A DNA stretch of 44,790 bases from a virus: IMG/VR virus record IMGVR_UViG_3300012001_000018, positions 1-44,790 of that record, one strand, 5' to 3'. The notes beneath the pieces were generated by a model that did not search any database, was not told the origin of the DNA, and was given only the letters and a program-made list of their open reading frames with translations. Below, one piece after another: positions 15,440 to 22,566 of this stretch. The first letter of the stretch is position 1. Each line of letters begins with the position of its first letter. The position numbers and the translations under genes are program-made.

Positions 15440-15978
15440 GCTGCTGCCGGAGGAGTCTGCTCCAGCAGGTACTCCTCGAAGGCCTTGTTGCAGAGGACAA
15501 GAGCATGTCGCTTCTCGCGGAGAAGCCTGATGGCGTCCTCTGGTCCTAGGCCACCCTTGATCAGGACCAATGCGGAGATGAGGCCAGATCGATTCAAGCC
15601 AGCCTGACAGTGAATTAGGGTCTTACCCTGCTGCACACACTGGAGCGCATAGCGTACGACGCTTCCCAGTGTGTGCTCTTCGGGAATCCCCGCACCATCG
15701 TAGAGCCGGAACTCAACCCGGTCGGTGGTCTCGGGGTTCAGGGTGTATTTCTCCCACGGGTATAGCGAGACCACATGCTTGAAGTCGTTATCCAGCCGGA
15801 CACCGTCGATGCAGCCACCCATCCAGAGGTTGCCCACGATGTGGGAGATCAGGGGGACGTCGAAGTGTGAACTCTCGGGGTCACCCCGGTCGAAGACAGC
15901 GGCGGCGTAGCCCTCGATGTGGTGGGTCTGAAGGTCTGCGGAAGGGGGTACTCTGTCGCAGTCGCGGTAGGCGCTCAT
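15436..15978 (-). CDS. Dual-specificity / tyrosine phosphatase-like protein
   Basis: This 180-residue protein carries the complete PTP loop HCQAGLNRSG, with Cys124 and Arg130, preceded by the DSP start strand GNLWMGG (49-55) and a candidate general acid in LYDGAGIPE (Asp94). All catalytic residues are present, so an active cysteine phosphatase is expected. Substrates could be host phosphoproteins or nucleotides. It is second in the replication operon after the initiator-like gene, an unusual place for such an enzyme. TAGGAGAACCGT precedes the ATG. Confidence 0.88.
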   Translation of the reverse strand: MSAYRDCDRVPPSADLQTHHIEGYAAAVFDRGDPESSHFDVPLISHIVGNLWMGGCIDGVRLDNDFKHVVSLYPWEKYTLNPETTDRVEFRLYDGAGIPEEHTLGSVVRYALQCVQQGKTLIHCQAGLNRSGLISALVLIKGGLGPEDAIRLLREKRHALVLCNKAFEEYLLEQTPPAAA

Positions 15979-16027
15979 ACGGTTCTCCTAAAGCGGTTGT
16001 GGTGTATTGAAATGGTAGCAGGCCTGT

Positions 16028-17128
16028 TCAAGTCCAGTACCCGGGGTTGTGGCGGTTGGCCTCAACCTCTTCAGCCTTGAACCGGCGCTCCAACTGGGCA
16101 TGGATCTTGTCCTGATTCGCCAGGAAGTCGCGCCATGCGTCGGCGGAGAGGTTTCTCCGATAAGATCCATGCCAAAATTCGTCGATCATGTCCCGGATGT
16201 GTCCGTCGCTGACACCATCCCTTCGCCAAGCCGCGAAGTTCTTTGCCATGGCTGCGGCGTTGAACCTCCCTGCAGGCTCCTCAGGGCCCGCGTCAGTCGC
16301 CTCCAGGGCGAAGTAGTCGGCTAGGGCTGCAGCAGGCCCTACAGGCCGCTTAGCACGCTGGGTGAGTATCCTCTGGCGTCTTGCATTCGCCCGTCCCAGA
16401 TCTGTCGTTGGCAGCATCCCAGCGCCCTCGCAGGCAATCGTGTCGACGGGAGCCTCGCCAATCAGGTCGACCTCGAAGGGGTCCGTGGCCTCCGCCGCAG
16501 CCTTGGCCGCTGCTGCTCGGCGGGCCCTCTTGCTTTCCCGCTTGGGCTTTCCATCAGGGACAGCATCCCAGCCTCCGGATATCGCACGAGCCGGAGGCGC
16601 GGGCGGGAGATACGAAGTATCTCTGCTTACAGACTCACAACTAGAACTAGTAGTTGTACAACTAAGGAAGCCTGGAAATCCGTCTTCGGTAGTAGTTGAT
16701 ATATCCGGCGTGTCGCAGTGCTTTTCCCGGCGTGTCGAGGGGGTAGTTACTAGGTCACTTACCGAAGACGGGTTTCCAGGCGATATAGAACCTACCGAAG
16801 ACGGGTTTTCAGGGCTCGGTAATGGGACGTCACTGACGACCGTTTCCCAGGCCCACAAGGAGCGCCCTCGGTCATCCTGATAGGGGTAGCGGGTCTGCCG
16901 GACATAGGAGAACTCCCGCAGTTCAGCCAGGGCTGTGCGGAGGGCGTCCCGCCCCTCAGTACCGTGGCTGGACAGGTCGGCTGTGGAGATGAGTGTCTCA
17001 TTGTCATAGGTCAGCAGGAGGGCCAGAACTCCGCGCGCGCGGAAGGACAGGCGAGCATCCTGCAGCGTCGCTATAGGAATCACCACACTGGTCGACGGAG
17101 CGCGCCGGATCAAGATCACTTCGTTCAT
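16028..17128 (-). CDS. Replication initiator-like winged-helix protein
   Basis: This 366-residue protein starts with ATG at 17128 (GGAAG nine bases upstream; an upstream TTG is less likely). Residues about 10-65 form a winged helix (FRARGVLALLLTYDN, TEGRDALRTALAELREF). A Ser/Thr/Pro-rich linker (about 95-175) is encoded by the repeat cluster, followed by a basic tract (KPKRESKRARRAAAAK) and a helical C-terminal domain with FNAAAMAKNFAAWRRDG and FLANQDKIHAQLERRF. The N-HTH/linker/C-domain order and the first place in an operon with loader, helicase and primase fit an origin-binding initiator of the lambda O type. This is inference; no catalytic motif is present. Confidence 0.7.
   Translation of the reverse strand: MNEVILIRRAPSTSVVIPIATLQDARLSFRARGVLALLLTYDNETLISTADLSSHGTEGRDALRTALAELREFSYVRQTRYPYQDDRGRSLWAWETVVSDVPLPSPENPSSVGSISPGNPSSVSDLVTTPSTRREKHCDTPDISTTTEDGFPGFLSCTTTSSSCESVSRDTSYLPPAPPARAISGGWDAVPDGKPKRESKRARRAAAAKAAAEATDPFEVDLIGEAPVDTIACEGAGMLPTTDLGRANARRQRILTQRAKRPVGPAAALADYFALEATDAGPEEPAGRFNAAAMAKNFAAWRRDGVSDGHIRDMIDEFWHGSYRRNLSADAWRDFLANQDKIHAQLERRFKAEEVEANRHNPGYWT
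16609..16813. repeat. Iteron-like 21-bp repeats and palindromes inside the initiator gene (candidate origin)
   Basis: Two direct copies of a 21-bp unit (16760-16780 and 16793-16813; TACCGAAGACGGGTTTCCAG plus G, one mismatch between them) and one inverted copy (16671-16691, one mismatch) lie within 145 bases. The left end has a perfect 14-bp palindrome, TAGTTGTACAACTA (16651-16664), further copies of its half-site at 16637-16643, and the inverted repeat GATAC-GAA-GTATC (16609-16621). The stretch 16609-16705 is clearly richer in A/T than its surroundings. It encodes the linker of the initiator-like protein, a place where sequence is free to carry a DNA function. Confidence 0.65.
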
Positions 17129-17304
17129 GCCGTGCAACTTCCTACTCGTAAGACACTTCAGGTCACTCTCTCCGTAGCCTCAGGCGAGGACCGGGGGTGG
17201 TGTACTGAATAGCCTATCGCAAACCGGTTCGTGTACGCTCATTTAGAGAAAGACCTTGTCGGCACACTTCAAGGCTGTGGTGGCCTACTTCTCCCGACAA
17301 GAAG
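17129..17304. other. Non-coding leader before the replication operon
   Basis: No gene fits here. It contains an 8-bp inverted repeat (CTTGTCGG 17255-17262 with CCGACAAG 17294-17301) with a 31-base interior, and AACCGGTT at 17223-17230, the same palindrome seen in promoter P2. A promoter for the initiator gene must lie here or upstream, but I could not fix clear -35 and -10 boxes; TAGGCT at 17217-17212 is the best -10 candidate. Confidence 0.4.
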
Positions 17305-17370
17305 GAAGAAGCCCCTGACATAGAGGCGGTAGAGGTTCTCGTCCCTCCCGCTGTTGTCAGGGGCTTCTTC
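17305..17370 (-). terminator. Long hairpin, probable terminator after the AT-hook gene
   Basis: A perfect 16-bp stem (17305-17320 with 17355-17370) carries a second inner stem (17326-17329 with 17348-17351 and 17332-17335 with 17344-17347) and an 8-base loop. It starts 12 bases after the stop of the gene ending at 17382. Leftward it is followed by CTTCTTGTC, only partly U-rich. It could terminate the AT-hook transcript or form part of a stable small RNA. Confidence 0.7.
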
Positions 17371-17381
17371 GCATGCCGAAA

Positions 17382-18779
17382 TCAGTCGTTGTCTAGCAGA
17401 CCGGCTTTGGTCTTGGTCTCAACCTCCAGGGCCGTCAGTTCGACGCGGGTCTCACCACTACGTGGACGCCCGCGAGTGGCTACACGGATGATCCCGTCAC
17501 CGTCCTCGAAGTAGGCCGTCGTGTCACTCTCGTCTGGCTCCTTACGGGGCCGTCCACGCCCGCGCTTTGGGGCCTCCTCCACTGCTGGGAAGGTGATGCC
17601 TACCTCCAGGGCCTCCATAGCCTCACGCACAGCCGTGGCCAGCGGGACCTCCACAAGGGGCTCACCGAGGGTGGCCAACGACACCATCTCAGACTGCTTG
17701 GTGAAGTACAGGTAGACGGACGACAGGGTTCCCTTGATCAGTTCAAGAGAGGCGAAGACCGGAGGGCGACCAGCAAGGACACCGTTGCTCACGATCTCCT
17801 GCTCGGCGCGCTGGACCTTCTCCTCACCTACTTCTCCCACAGCCTCCTCCCTTGCCTCTGCCAGACCCGCCTGGGCCTCGGCCGCAGCGAGGCGTTCCCA
17901 GTAGTCCGTGGTTGCTGCCACGGCTGCGGTGTCCCTTTGCTCGGCGGCAGCGCGCTCATCGCTTTCGATCTGCGCCTTCGTCCGGCGAGACCTCCGCGCA
18001 GGCTTGGCAGGCTCCTCAGCCGCCGTCTCGTCGACCAGGGGCTCCTCGGGCTGTACCAGAGGCTCCTCTGCCTTGCGGCTGCGGCCACGACGTGCAGGCT
18101 TCTCGTCTTGCGCGGCCTGGAGTGCTTCGGTGTCATCGGTAACCCCATCACCGACTGCAGCACGTCGGGAGCCTCGACGGGCTGGCTTCTCGGGCTCCGG
18201 CTCAGTCTCAGCCTTGGCGGCGGAGCGGCGTGAGCGGCGAGCAGGTGCGGGCGCAGGTTCGGGTTCCGGTGCAGGCTCCTCATCAGCGAAGGTCATGTCG
18301 TCGAGACCTGCAGTCAGGTCGACCACCTTGACATTTTCGGCCAGCGCGAGATCAAGGAGCATCTCAGTGTCCTCGTCCCCCGCGTCATCGCCCTCGCCCC
18401 AGAGCAGCACCAGGACGCCCTCGCCCTTGGCATGCGAGAGCAGGTCGACGATCTCGGCGTTGACGTTAACAGCCGGGATCCTCTCAACGGCTTCATTGCG
18501 GTACTCACTGGTTGCGTCGCTGTACAGTTCGGCCTTGGGGATGACAGCCGTGTAGGGCAGGTCCGCGTAGGCCGACCACGCCAGGACGTTCTGCAGGCCC
18601 TGTGAGAGGTGGTCCTTTTGGATCGGGAAGATCAACTCGATCTCCCGGTCGGAGGGGGTGGGGTACCCGTCAGCGTCATCGGGCCCGAAGCCGAGGTAGT
18701 CGTTGAGGAGTGCCTTGATGGCCTCCGGTGTCACGTCAGCCGGTCCGGCGAACGCTACGGTGATTGGAGTTTCAGACAA
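17382..18779 (-). CDS. Large basic/acidic AT-hook protein, nucleoid-associated candidate
   Basis: This 465-residue protein starts with TTG at 18779 (GGAG eight bases upstream). Residues 1-160 look globular (ITVAFAGPADVTPEAIKALL, LVLLWGEGDD), possibly Rossmann-like. The middle is low complexity with four near-repeats (PARRSRRSA, PARRGSRRA, PARRGRSRK, PARRSRRTK) separated by acidic Glu/Pro runs. The C-terminal region has two AT-hook cores, GRGRPRK near 410 and TRGRPRS near 437. AT hooks bind the minor groove of A/T-rich DNA, so it may compact phage DNA or act at the A/T-rich repeats in the next operon. It has its own promoter (P3) and is followed by a strong hairpin. Confidence 0.75.
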   Translation of the reverse strand: MSETPITVAFAGPADVTPEAIKALLNDYLGFGPDDADGYPTPSDREIELIFPIQKDHLSQGLQNVLAWSAYADLPYTAVIPKAELYSDATSEYRNEAVERIPAVNVNAEIVDLLSHAKGEGVLVLLWGEGDDAGDEDTEMLLDLALAENVKVVDLTAGLDDMTFADEEPAPEPEPAPAPARRSRRSAAKAETEPEPEKPARRGSRRAAVGDGVTDDTEALQAAQDEKPARRGRSRKAEEPLVQPEEPLVDETAAEEPAKPARRSRRTKAQIESDERAAAEQRDTAAVAATTDYWERLAAAEAQAGLAEAREEAVGEVGEEKVQRAEQEIVSNGVLAGRPPVFASLELIKGTLSSVYLYFTKQSEMVSLATLGEPLVEVPLATAVREAMEALEVGITFPAVEEAPKRGRGRPRKEPDESDTTAYFEDGDGIIRVATRGRPRSGETRVELTALEVETKTKAGLLDND

Positions 18780-18831
18780 GAGGAACGCTCCAGAGCAGTA
18801 GGGGGTGCCCGCAACAATGCGGTTCTACGCA

Positions 18832-18860
18832 ACCGTATCAATAACTCCGGTTCCGGTCAA
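18832..18860 (-). promoter_or_regulatory. Promoter P3 upstream of the AT-hook gene
   Basis: On the minus strand: -35 TTGACC (18860-18855), a 17-base spacer starting GGAACCGG and ending GA, and -10 TACGGT (18837-18832). This is the best match to a housekeeping sigma-70 promoter among the three shared sites. It overlaps the last codons of the HNH gene and lies 53 bases before the TTG start at 18779. Confidence 0.7.
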
Positions 18861-19537
18861 GCGGCTAGGATGCGTGGTGGTTGCAGGTAGTCAGTCTTCC
18901 CGCCCTTGCGAAGATTACATGCCGCGCGGCTTGGCCGGATATTCTCGGTGGAGTGTGGGCCACCATTGACGAGGGCAATCACATGCTCCATATGGAGATC
19001 GGCTTTGGTCAGAATCTCTAGGCCGCAGATGTGGCAGACCATGCCGAACTCTTCCAAAATCGCGGCGTAGTCAGGAAGCGGGAGACCAATTGAGTTCCCC
19101 AGTTTCCTTGCCCGCCGGAGGCCGCAGGCCGCGTTGACCTTCTCAGGGTTATCCTTGGCATAAGCAACCTTGTAGGCAGTGATCTCCTCGCGGTGAGAGG
19201 CCTGGTAGGCAGCCTGGTAGGCCGCGCGCTCCTCACGGTGCACCACGTAGTAGGCTGCCCTCTTAGCCAAGATCTCATCGCGGTGAGTGGCACGGTAAGC
19301 AGCCATAGAGGCTGCGTGTTCCTCGCGGTGAGCCTCGTAGTAAGCAGCCGACTGAGCCGCCTCCTCTTCGGGATGGTCGGCGCGCCATGCTTGGCTTCGG
19401 GCAATGGTCTCCTCGCGGTGCTCCTGATAGTGGGCAGCGTCATAGGCAGCCAACTCCTCGCGGTGAGCGGCTCGGTAGGAAGCATTAGAGGCAGCCACCT
19501 TCTCGCGGTTCGCGGACCGGTAAGCAGCAGTAGACAT
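18857..19537 (-). CDS. HNH endonuclease with nine N-terminal 15-residue repeats
   Basis: This 226-residue protein ends in an HNH module: CHICGLEI, LHMEHVIALVNGG, then STENIRPSRAACNLRKG, giving the Cys pair, the HxxH-like catalytic segment and the Asn/Cys end. Residues 6-139 are nine tandem units of about 15 residues, consensus YxAxHREExAAxxAA, that should form a long charged helix. It is probably a homing-type or host/phage DNA nicking enzyme, with the repeat arm serving to bind DNA or act as a spacer. The ATG at 19537 is preceded by AAAGGACAC. It lies between the lysis candidates and the AT-hook gene, a typical free-standing HNH position. Confidence 0.88.
   Translation of the reverse strand: MSTAAYRSANREKVAASNASYRAAHREELAAYDAAHYQEHREETIARSQAWRADHPEEEAAQSAAYYEAHREEHAASMAAYRATHRDEILAKRAAYYVVHREERAAYQAAYQASHREEITAYKVAYAKDNPEKVNAACGLRRARKLGNSIGLPLPDYAAILEEFGMVCHICGLEILTKADLHMEHVIALVNGGPHSTENIRPSRAACNLRKGGKTDYLQPPRILAA
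19121..19522 (-). repeat. Tandem 45-bp coding repeats (nine units)
   Basis: The units encode the 15-residue repeats of the HNH protein and show as recurring CTCCTCGCGGTG-like words on the plus strand. They keep frame throughout and are diverged, so they are an old coding expansion, not a recent slippage array. Confidence 0.85.
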
Positions 19538-19556
19538 GGTGTGTCCTTTTCAACCG

Positions 19557-19838
19557 CTAAGGCAGTGGAGGCACCCTGCTCCTACGACCGAAGCGTCTCC
19601 GGGGAAGGTGAGCGGGCGGCTTCTGGCCATCAGAGGTTCCGACTAGCAGGTGCAGGATACCCACAGCAGAGGCCGCAGAAGTCAGCATGAGCCACCAAAC
19701 GGGGACGAAGGACCAACCGAACGCCAAAGCCAGGACGAGCCCGCTATGGGCCAGCGAGGGAAGACGGACCGGTAGGGTCTCCCTGACCATCTCCCACGAG
19801 AAGAAGGTGGCCAGGACCATCAGCAGGAGGTGGAACAA
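19557..19838 (-). CDS. Small membrane protein, holin candidate
   Basis: This 93-residue protein starts with TTG at 19838, four bases after the previous stop and nine after AAGG; an ATG at 19820 is an alternative. It has a hydrophobic N-terminus (FHLLLMVLATFFSW), two likely membrane segments (HSGLVLALAFGWSFVPVWWL and MLTSAASAVGILHLLVG) and a strongly basic tail (RRRFGRRSR). Size and topology fit a holin, but no endolysin gene is adjacent in this window, so the call stays tentative. Confidence 0.65.
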   Translation of the reverse strand: MFHLLLMVLATFFSWEMVRETLPVRLPSLAHSGLVLALAFGWSFVPVWWLMLTSAASAVGILHLLVGTSDGQKPPAHLPRRRFGRRSRVPPLP

Positions 19839-19841
19839 AGG

Positions 19842-20105
19842 TCAGACCTTCTCAGGTGGTGCCACGACTGCCTTGTACTGAGGAGCACCGACCTTGCCCA
19901 GCAGCCAGCCCCACCTGGGGCCAACATTGGCCTCCAGCCAACGAGCACCTGCGTAGTAGAGTGCTGTCACACCGACAGTGACCTCGCTGGTGAGCGCGTC
20001 GTCCGTGAAGTGCAGCCCGACCTTTGCCCCTTCGGCGACGAGGAGACCGACGACCACGGGGACTACCGTGCGGACGACACTTGCGAGAATCTTATCTTCA
20101 GCCAT
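19842..20105 (-). CDS. Small membrane-associated protein, holin candidate
   Basis: This 87-residue protein has one clear hydrophobic helix (VVRTVVPVVVGLLVAEGA), a second weaker one (VTVGVTALYYAGARWLE), and a C-terminus (GWLLGKVGAPQYKAVV) of a type seen in actinophage proteins near the lysis genes. It is followed after four bases by the other membrane protein, so the two may act as holin and partner. It lies directly downstream of the tail fibre genes. No signal sequence for export is seen. Confidence 0.7.
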   Translation of the reverse strand: MAEDKILASVVRTVVPVVVGLLVAEGAKVGLHFTDDALTSEVTVGVTALYYAGARWLEANVGPRWGWLLGKVGAPQYKAVVAPPEKV

Positions 20106-20114
20106 TGGTCAACC

Positions 20115-21314
20115 TTACTGAGTAGGGAGAACCCCGAACTGGGGGACTCCGGGAGTTACTCCCAAGGGACAATTCTCCGCCAGCAACTGGGAGATGAGGT
20201 AACTTCGGTTGATGCGATCCGGGTAGTAGAAGGACGCCGAAGCGTTCGCAGCCCCACCCCAGACGTAGTCCGGGCCGGAGGCACCGTCGAAGTAGGCGTT
20301 GAGGGTAGCGGCTTCTTCGAGCAATACGTCATCGACGTAGAAGACCGTTGGTGTATGTACTGCGTAAATTCTCACCGCTGCCTGAGTGGTCGTAGCACCA
20401 GCCGGAGCAACGGCAGTCGCGCTGATCCGTGTCCATGTGTTTACCGGTGGAGTTACCACACTCGTAAAGGTTGCTACTAAGGTATTCGTCGCATCGCGGA
20501 AGTAGTGAAATAGTGTGACTGGTATGGCTATTGTTGCGTAAACCCAGCATGACGCGGTGTACGTATGCCCAACAATAATTGTAGGATATGCGGAACCGCT
20601 ATTGGTCGCGCCGTCGCCGAAGGTACCTATGGTGGTAACAGCAAGGGAGGCCGTTCCACTGTGAGCCCTAACAGTAGATCGGGCCACAGTCGCAGTAGTG
20701 GTTCCAGTCCATGGACTGGAACTAGTCTCAAAGTTCGGGTTCACGAGCAGGTTTACTCGCTTAGGAACAACAACGCAGTTAAGAGCGCGAGCCGACTGAT
20801 AGGCGACGGGTGCAGTGGCGGCATACTTGGCGACCTCGAACTGAGCACCATCAATGAACTGATACCCTGCGTTAACCAGCCCTTTGAACTTCAGGCCGAT
20901 GCTGGCATAGGCAGCCCGGGACCATGCCTTCTTGCCTCCGGAAACAGGGTAATCCAACGGGGGGGAAGCAATCGCGTAGAAGCGGCGGTAGCCTGACGTC
21001 TGGGTGACATCAGAGGTTGTAGCCCCACCGTTGTGGCTGCGTACCAGCACCATGGCGGGGTCTAGCGCGTTGATCTGGTAGTGCGCGAAGTCACGGAAGG
21101 AGCCATACGGCTCATTTAGGTACCCGTGGGCGGTTCCGTGCAGTGGCAAGAACCCAAAGGGTACTGAGGCGGTTTTGGTGGCCGGGGTTCTCGCTGCAGC
21201 AGCGGAAAGTAGCCGCAGCGTTCCCGTAGCCGAACCAGGGTTGGGGCGTAGCACCATTCCGCGCGCGCGCGCGGCAAGCCTAAGTAGTGAGGATCCTGAT
21301 GCTAACTGGGTCAT
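20115..21314 (-). CDS. Minor tail protein with carbohydrate-binding module
   Basis: This 399-residue protein starts with ATG at 21314, preceded by AAGGACGC. Residues about 60-185 look like a fibre domain, and about 190-340 form a CBM4/9/22-like jelly roll: NLLVNPNFETSSSPW, RAHSGTASLAVT, GHTYTASCWVYA, TWTRISATAVAPAG and VFYVDDVLLEE. This pattern is common in phage adhesins that bind wall or surface polysaccharides. It is the last tail gene before the holin candidates, so it is probably a receptor-binding or decorating fibre. Confidence 0.82.
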   Translation of the reverse strand: MTQLASGSSLLRLAARARGMVLRPNPGSATGTLRLLSAAAARTPATKTASVPFGFLPLHGTAHGYLNEPYGSFRDFAHYQINALDPAMVLVRSHNGGATTSDVTQTSGYRRFYAIASPPLDYPVSGGKKAWSRAAYASIGLKFKGLVNAGYQFIDGAQFEVAKYAATAPVAYQSARALNCVVVPKRVNLLVNPNFETSSSPWTGTTTATVARSTVRAHSGTASLAVTTIGTFGDGATNSGSAYPTIIVGHTYTASCWVYATIAIPVTLFHYFRDATNTLVATFTSVVTPPVNTWTRISATAVAPAGATTTQAAVRIYAVHTPTVFYVDDVLLEEAATLNAYFDGASGPDYVWGGAANASASFYYPDRINRSYLISQLLAENCPLGVTPGVPQFGVLPTQ

Positions 21315-21374
21315 GCGTCCTTACCTTTGGGGGTGCTTATCTGGTTGCGCGCCTATCCGGCACTTCTGGGCGGG

Positions 21375-22545
21375 TCAGACGGTGGTACCGGTCGCGTCTT
21401 TCCAGACGGTCCCGTTTGACCAGATCGGCTTACCCAACGTGGTGTCGAAAACTGTCGCGCCAGCACCGGCGTACGCCGCCGTGATGGGCGTCGCGGGTGC
21501 TGGTCGTCATGGACGGCCAACCGTTGGTTTGCACCGTCCTCTGCCCCAGGTCGGAAACCGTGTAACTGCCGAACTTATGAGGGAAACTGATGGCGGTGTC
21601 ACGGGCCAGTGCCGTTGTCTCCCATGCCGTGGTGTTGGTCTCAAACCGGCAGTGGTCCATCGCGTTGTAGTCGGCCAGCGCGGCTGTAGTGCTCTCGATG
21701 TGGGCCCCGACGGTGTTCGTCTCGATCTGGCAGGACTTGAGGGTGTTGTCGTTGGAGTCCACGATCTTCACGCCCGTGGTGCAGGCGCACAACCGGCAAC
21801 CCTCCACCGTGGTCGCGTTGGAACCGCTGGCCTCGATCGACAGGCCGATGCCGCAACTGATGAGCGTGGAGTAGGTGATCCGGTTGTAGACCGCGCCGCC
21901 GTTGACCGCGGAGCGGATACGAACCCCTGTGGCAAACTGCTCAACCCGCAAGTCTTGGAGGTGAGCCATCGACACGGAATCGAGATCAATCCCGACCGTG
22001 GCCCCGCCGCTGCCGGGGCCGCTGAGTAGGAACCCAGACATCTGCCAGTAGTAGGTACGCACGCCGGGCTGAGCGGAAGTGAACACGGTGCCGGTGCCGG
22101 TGTAGTTGATCGTCGTGACCCCTGTGCCCGCACCACGAATAACGGTCCCACCGGGCAGCGCGTGGGTTGCTGCCGTGGTGATCGTCCCCGCGCCGATCTG
22201 GATAACTCCAGCATTCCCGCCGAGAGCGGTCAGGGCTGCCGTGATGGTCGCCTTCGCGCTCTTGGGGGTGAGCCCGTCGCTAGCGTCATCACCTCGCGGC
22301 GTGACGAACACGACCAGCTCGGCGGCGACAGGCAGACGCCCATAGGTGGAATTAAGTACCGCCGCCTGAGCGGTCACAGGCAACCTGGCGTCAGCCACGG
22401 TGCCTGACGTCAGGTTGCTGGCGTTACGAGCCAGGACAGCCTCCGCAGTGAGGTTGGTGGCGTTGTTGTTGATGCCGTTGTCGCGAAGGTTGTCGTCGGC
22501 CGTTGCTCCGGGATCACCAACGACGTGGGTACCTGTTAGCGCCAT
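21375..22545 (-). pseudogene. Beta-helix tail fibre with a frameshift before its C-terminal tail
   Basis: The ATG at 22545 (GGAGG upstream) opens 371 codons ending at 21430. The protein has an N-terminal VGDPGATADDNLRDNGINN segment, then a right-handed beta-helix region with short parallel repeats (GVKIVDSNDNTLKSCQIE) like pectate-lyase-type fibres. The last 24 residues in this frame do not look natural. In the +1 frame from about 21500 to 21375 the DNA encodes the standard fibre ending ITAAYAGAGATVFDTTLGKP then IWSNGTVWKDATGTTV and TGA. One extra base near the CCC at 21495-21497 would explain this. It is therefore a real frameshift, a programmed +1 event or a sequence error; the coordinates give the restored gene. 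Confidence 0.72.
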
Positions 22546-22566
22546 AAGGCTGCCTCCTTCAGTTCT

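Noticed and set aside
17207-17235. Fourth copy of the shared promoter
   Set aside because: AACCGG and a TANNNT box are present, but the spacer is two bases short and no -35 is visible, so it was left as a candidate only.
17828-18283. 151-codon minus-strand frame
   Set aside because: Alternative frame of the Arg/Ala/Glu-rich repeats of the AT-hook protein.
19121-19522. Possible CRISPR-like array
   Set aside because: The 45-base period has no conserved repeat plus unique spacer structure; the units are in frame and encode a repeated protein segment.
21175-22029. 284-codon plus-strand frame
   Set aside because: Antisense shadow of the tail fibre and CBM genes in GC-rich DNA, with no ribosome binding site or recognisable motif.
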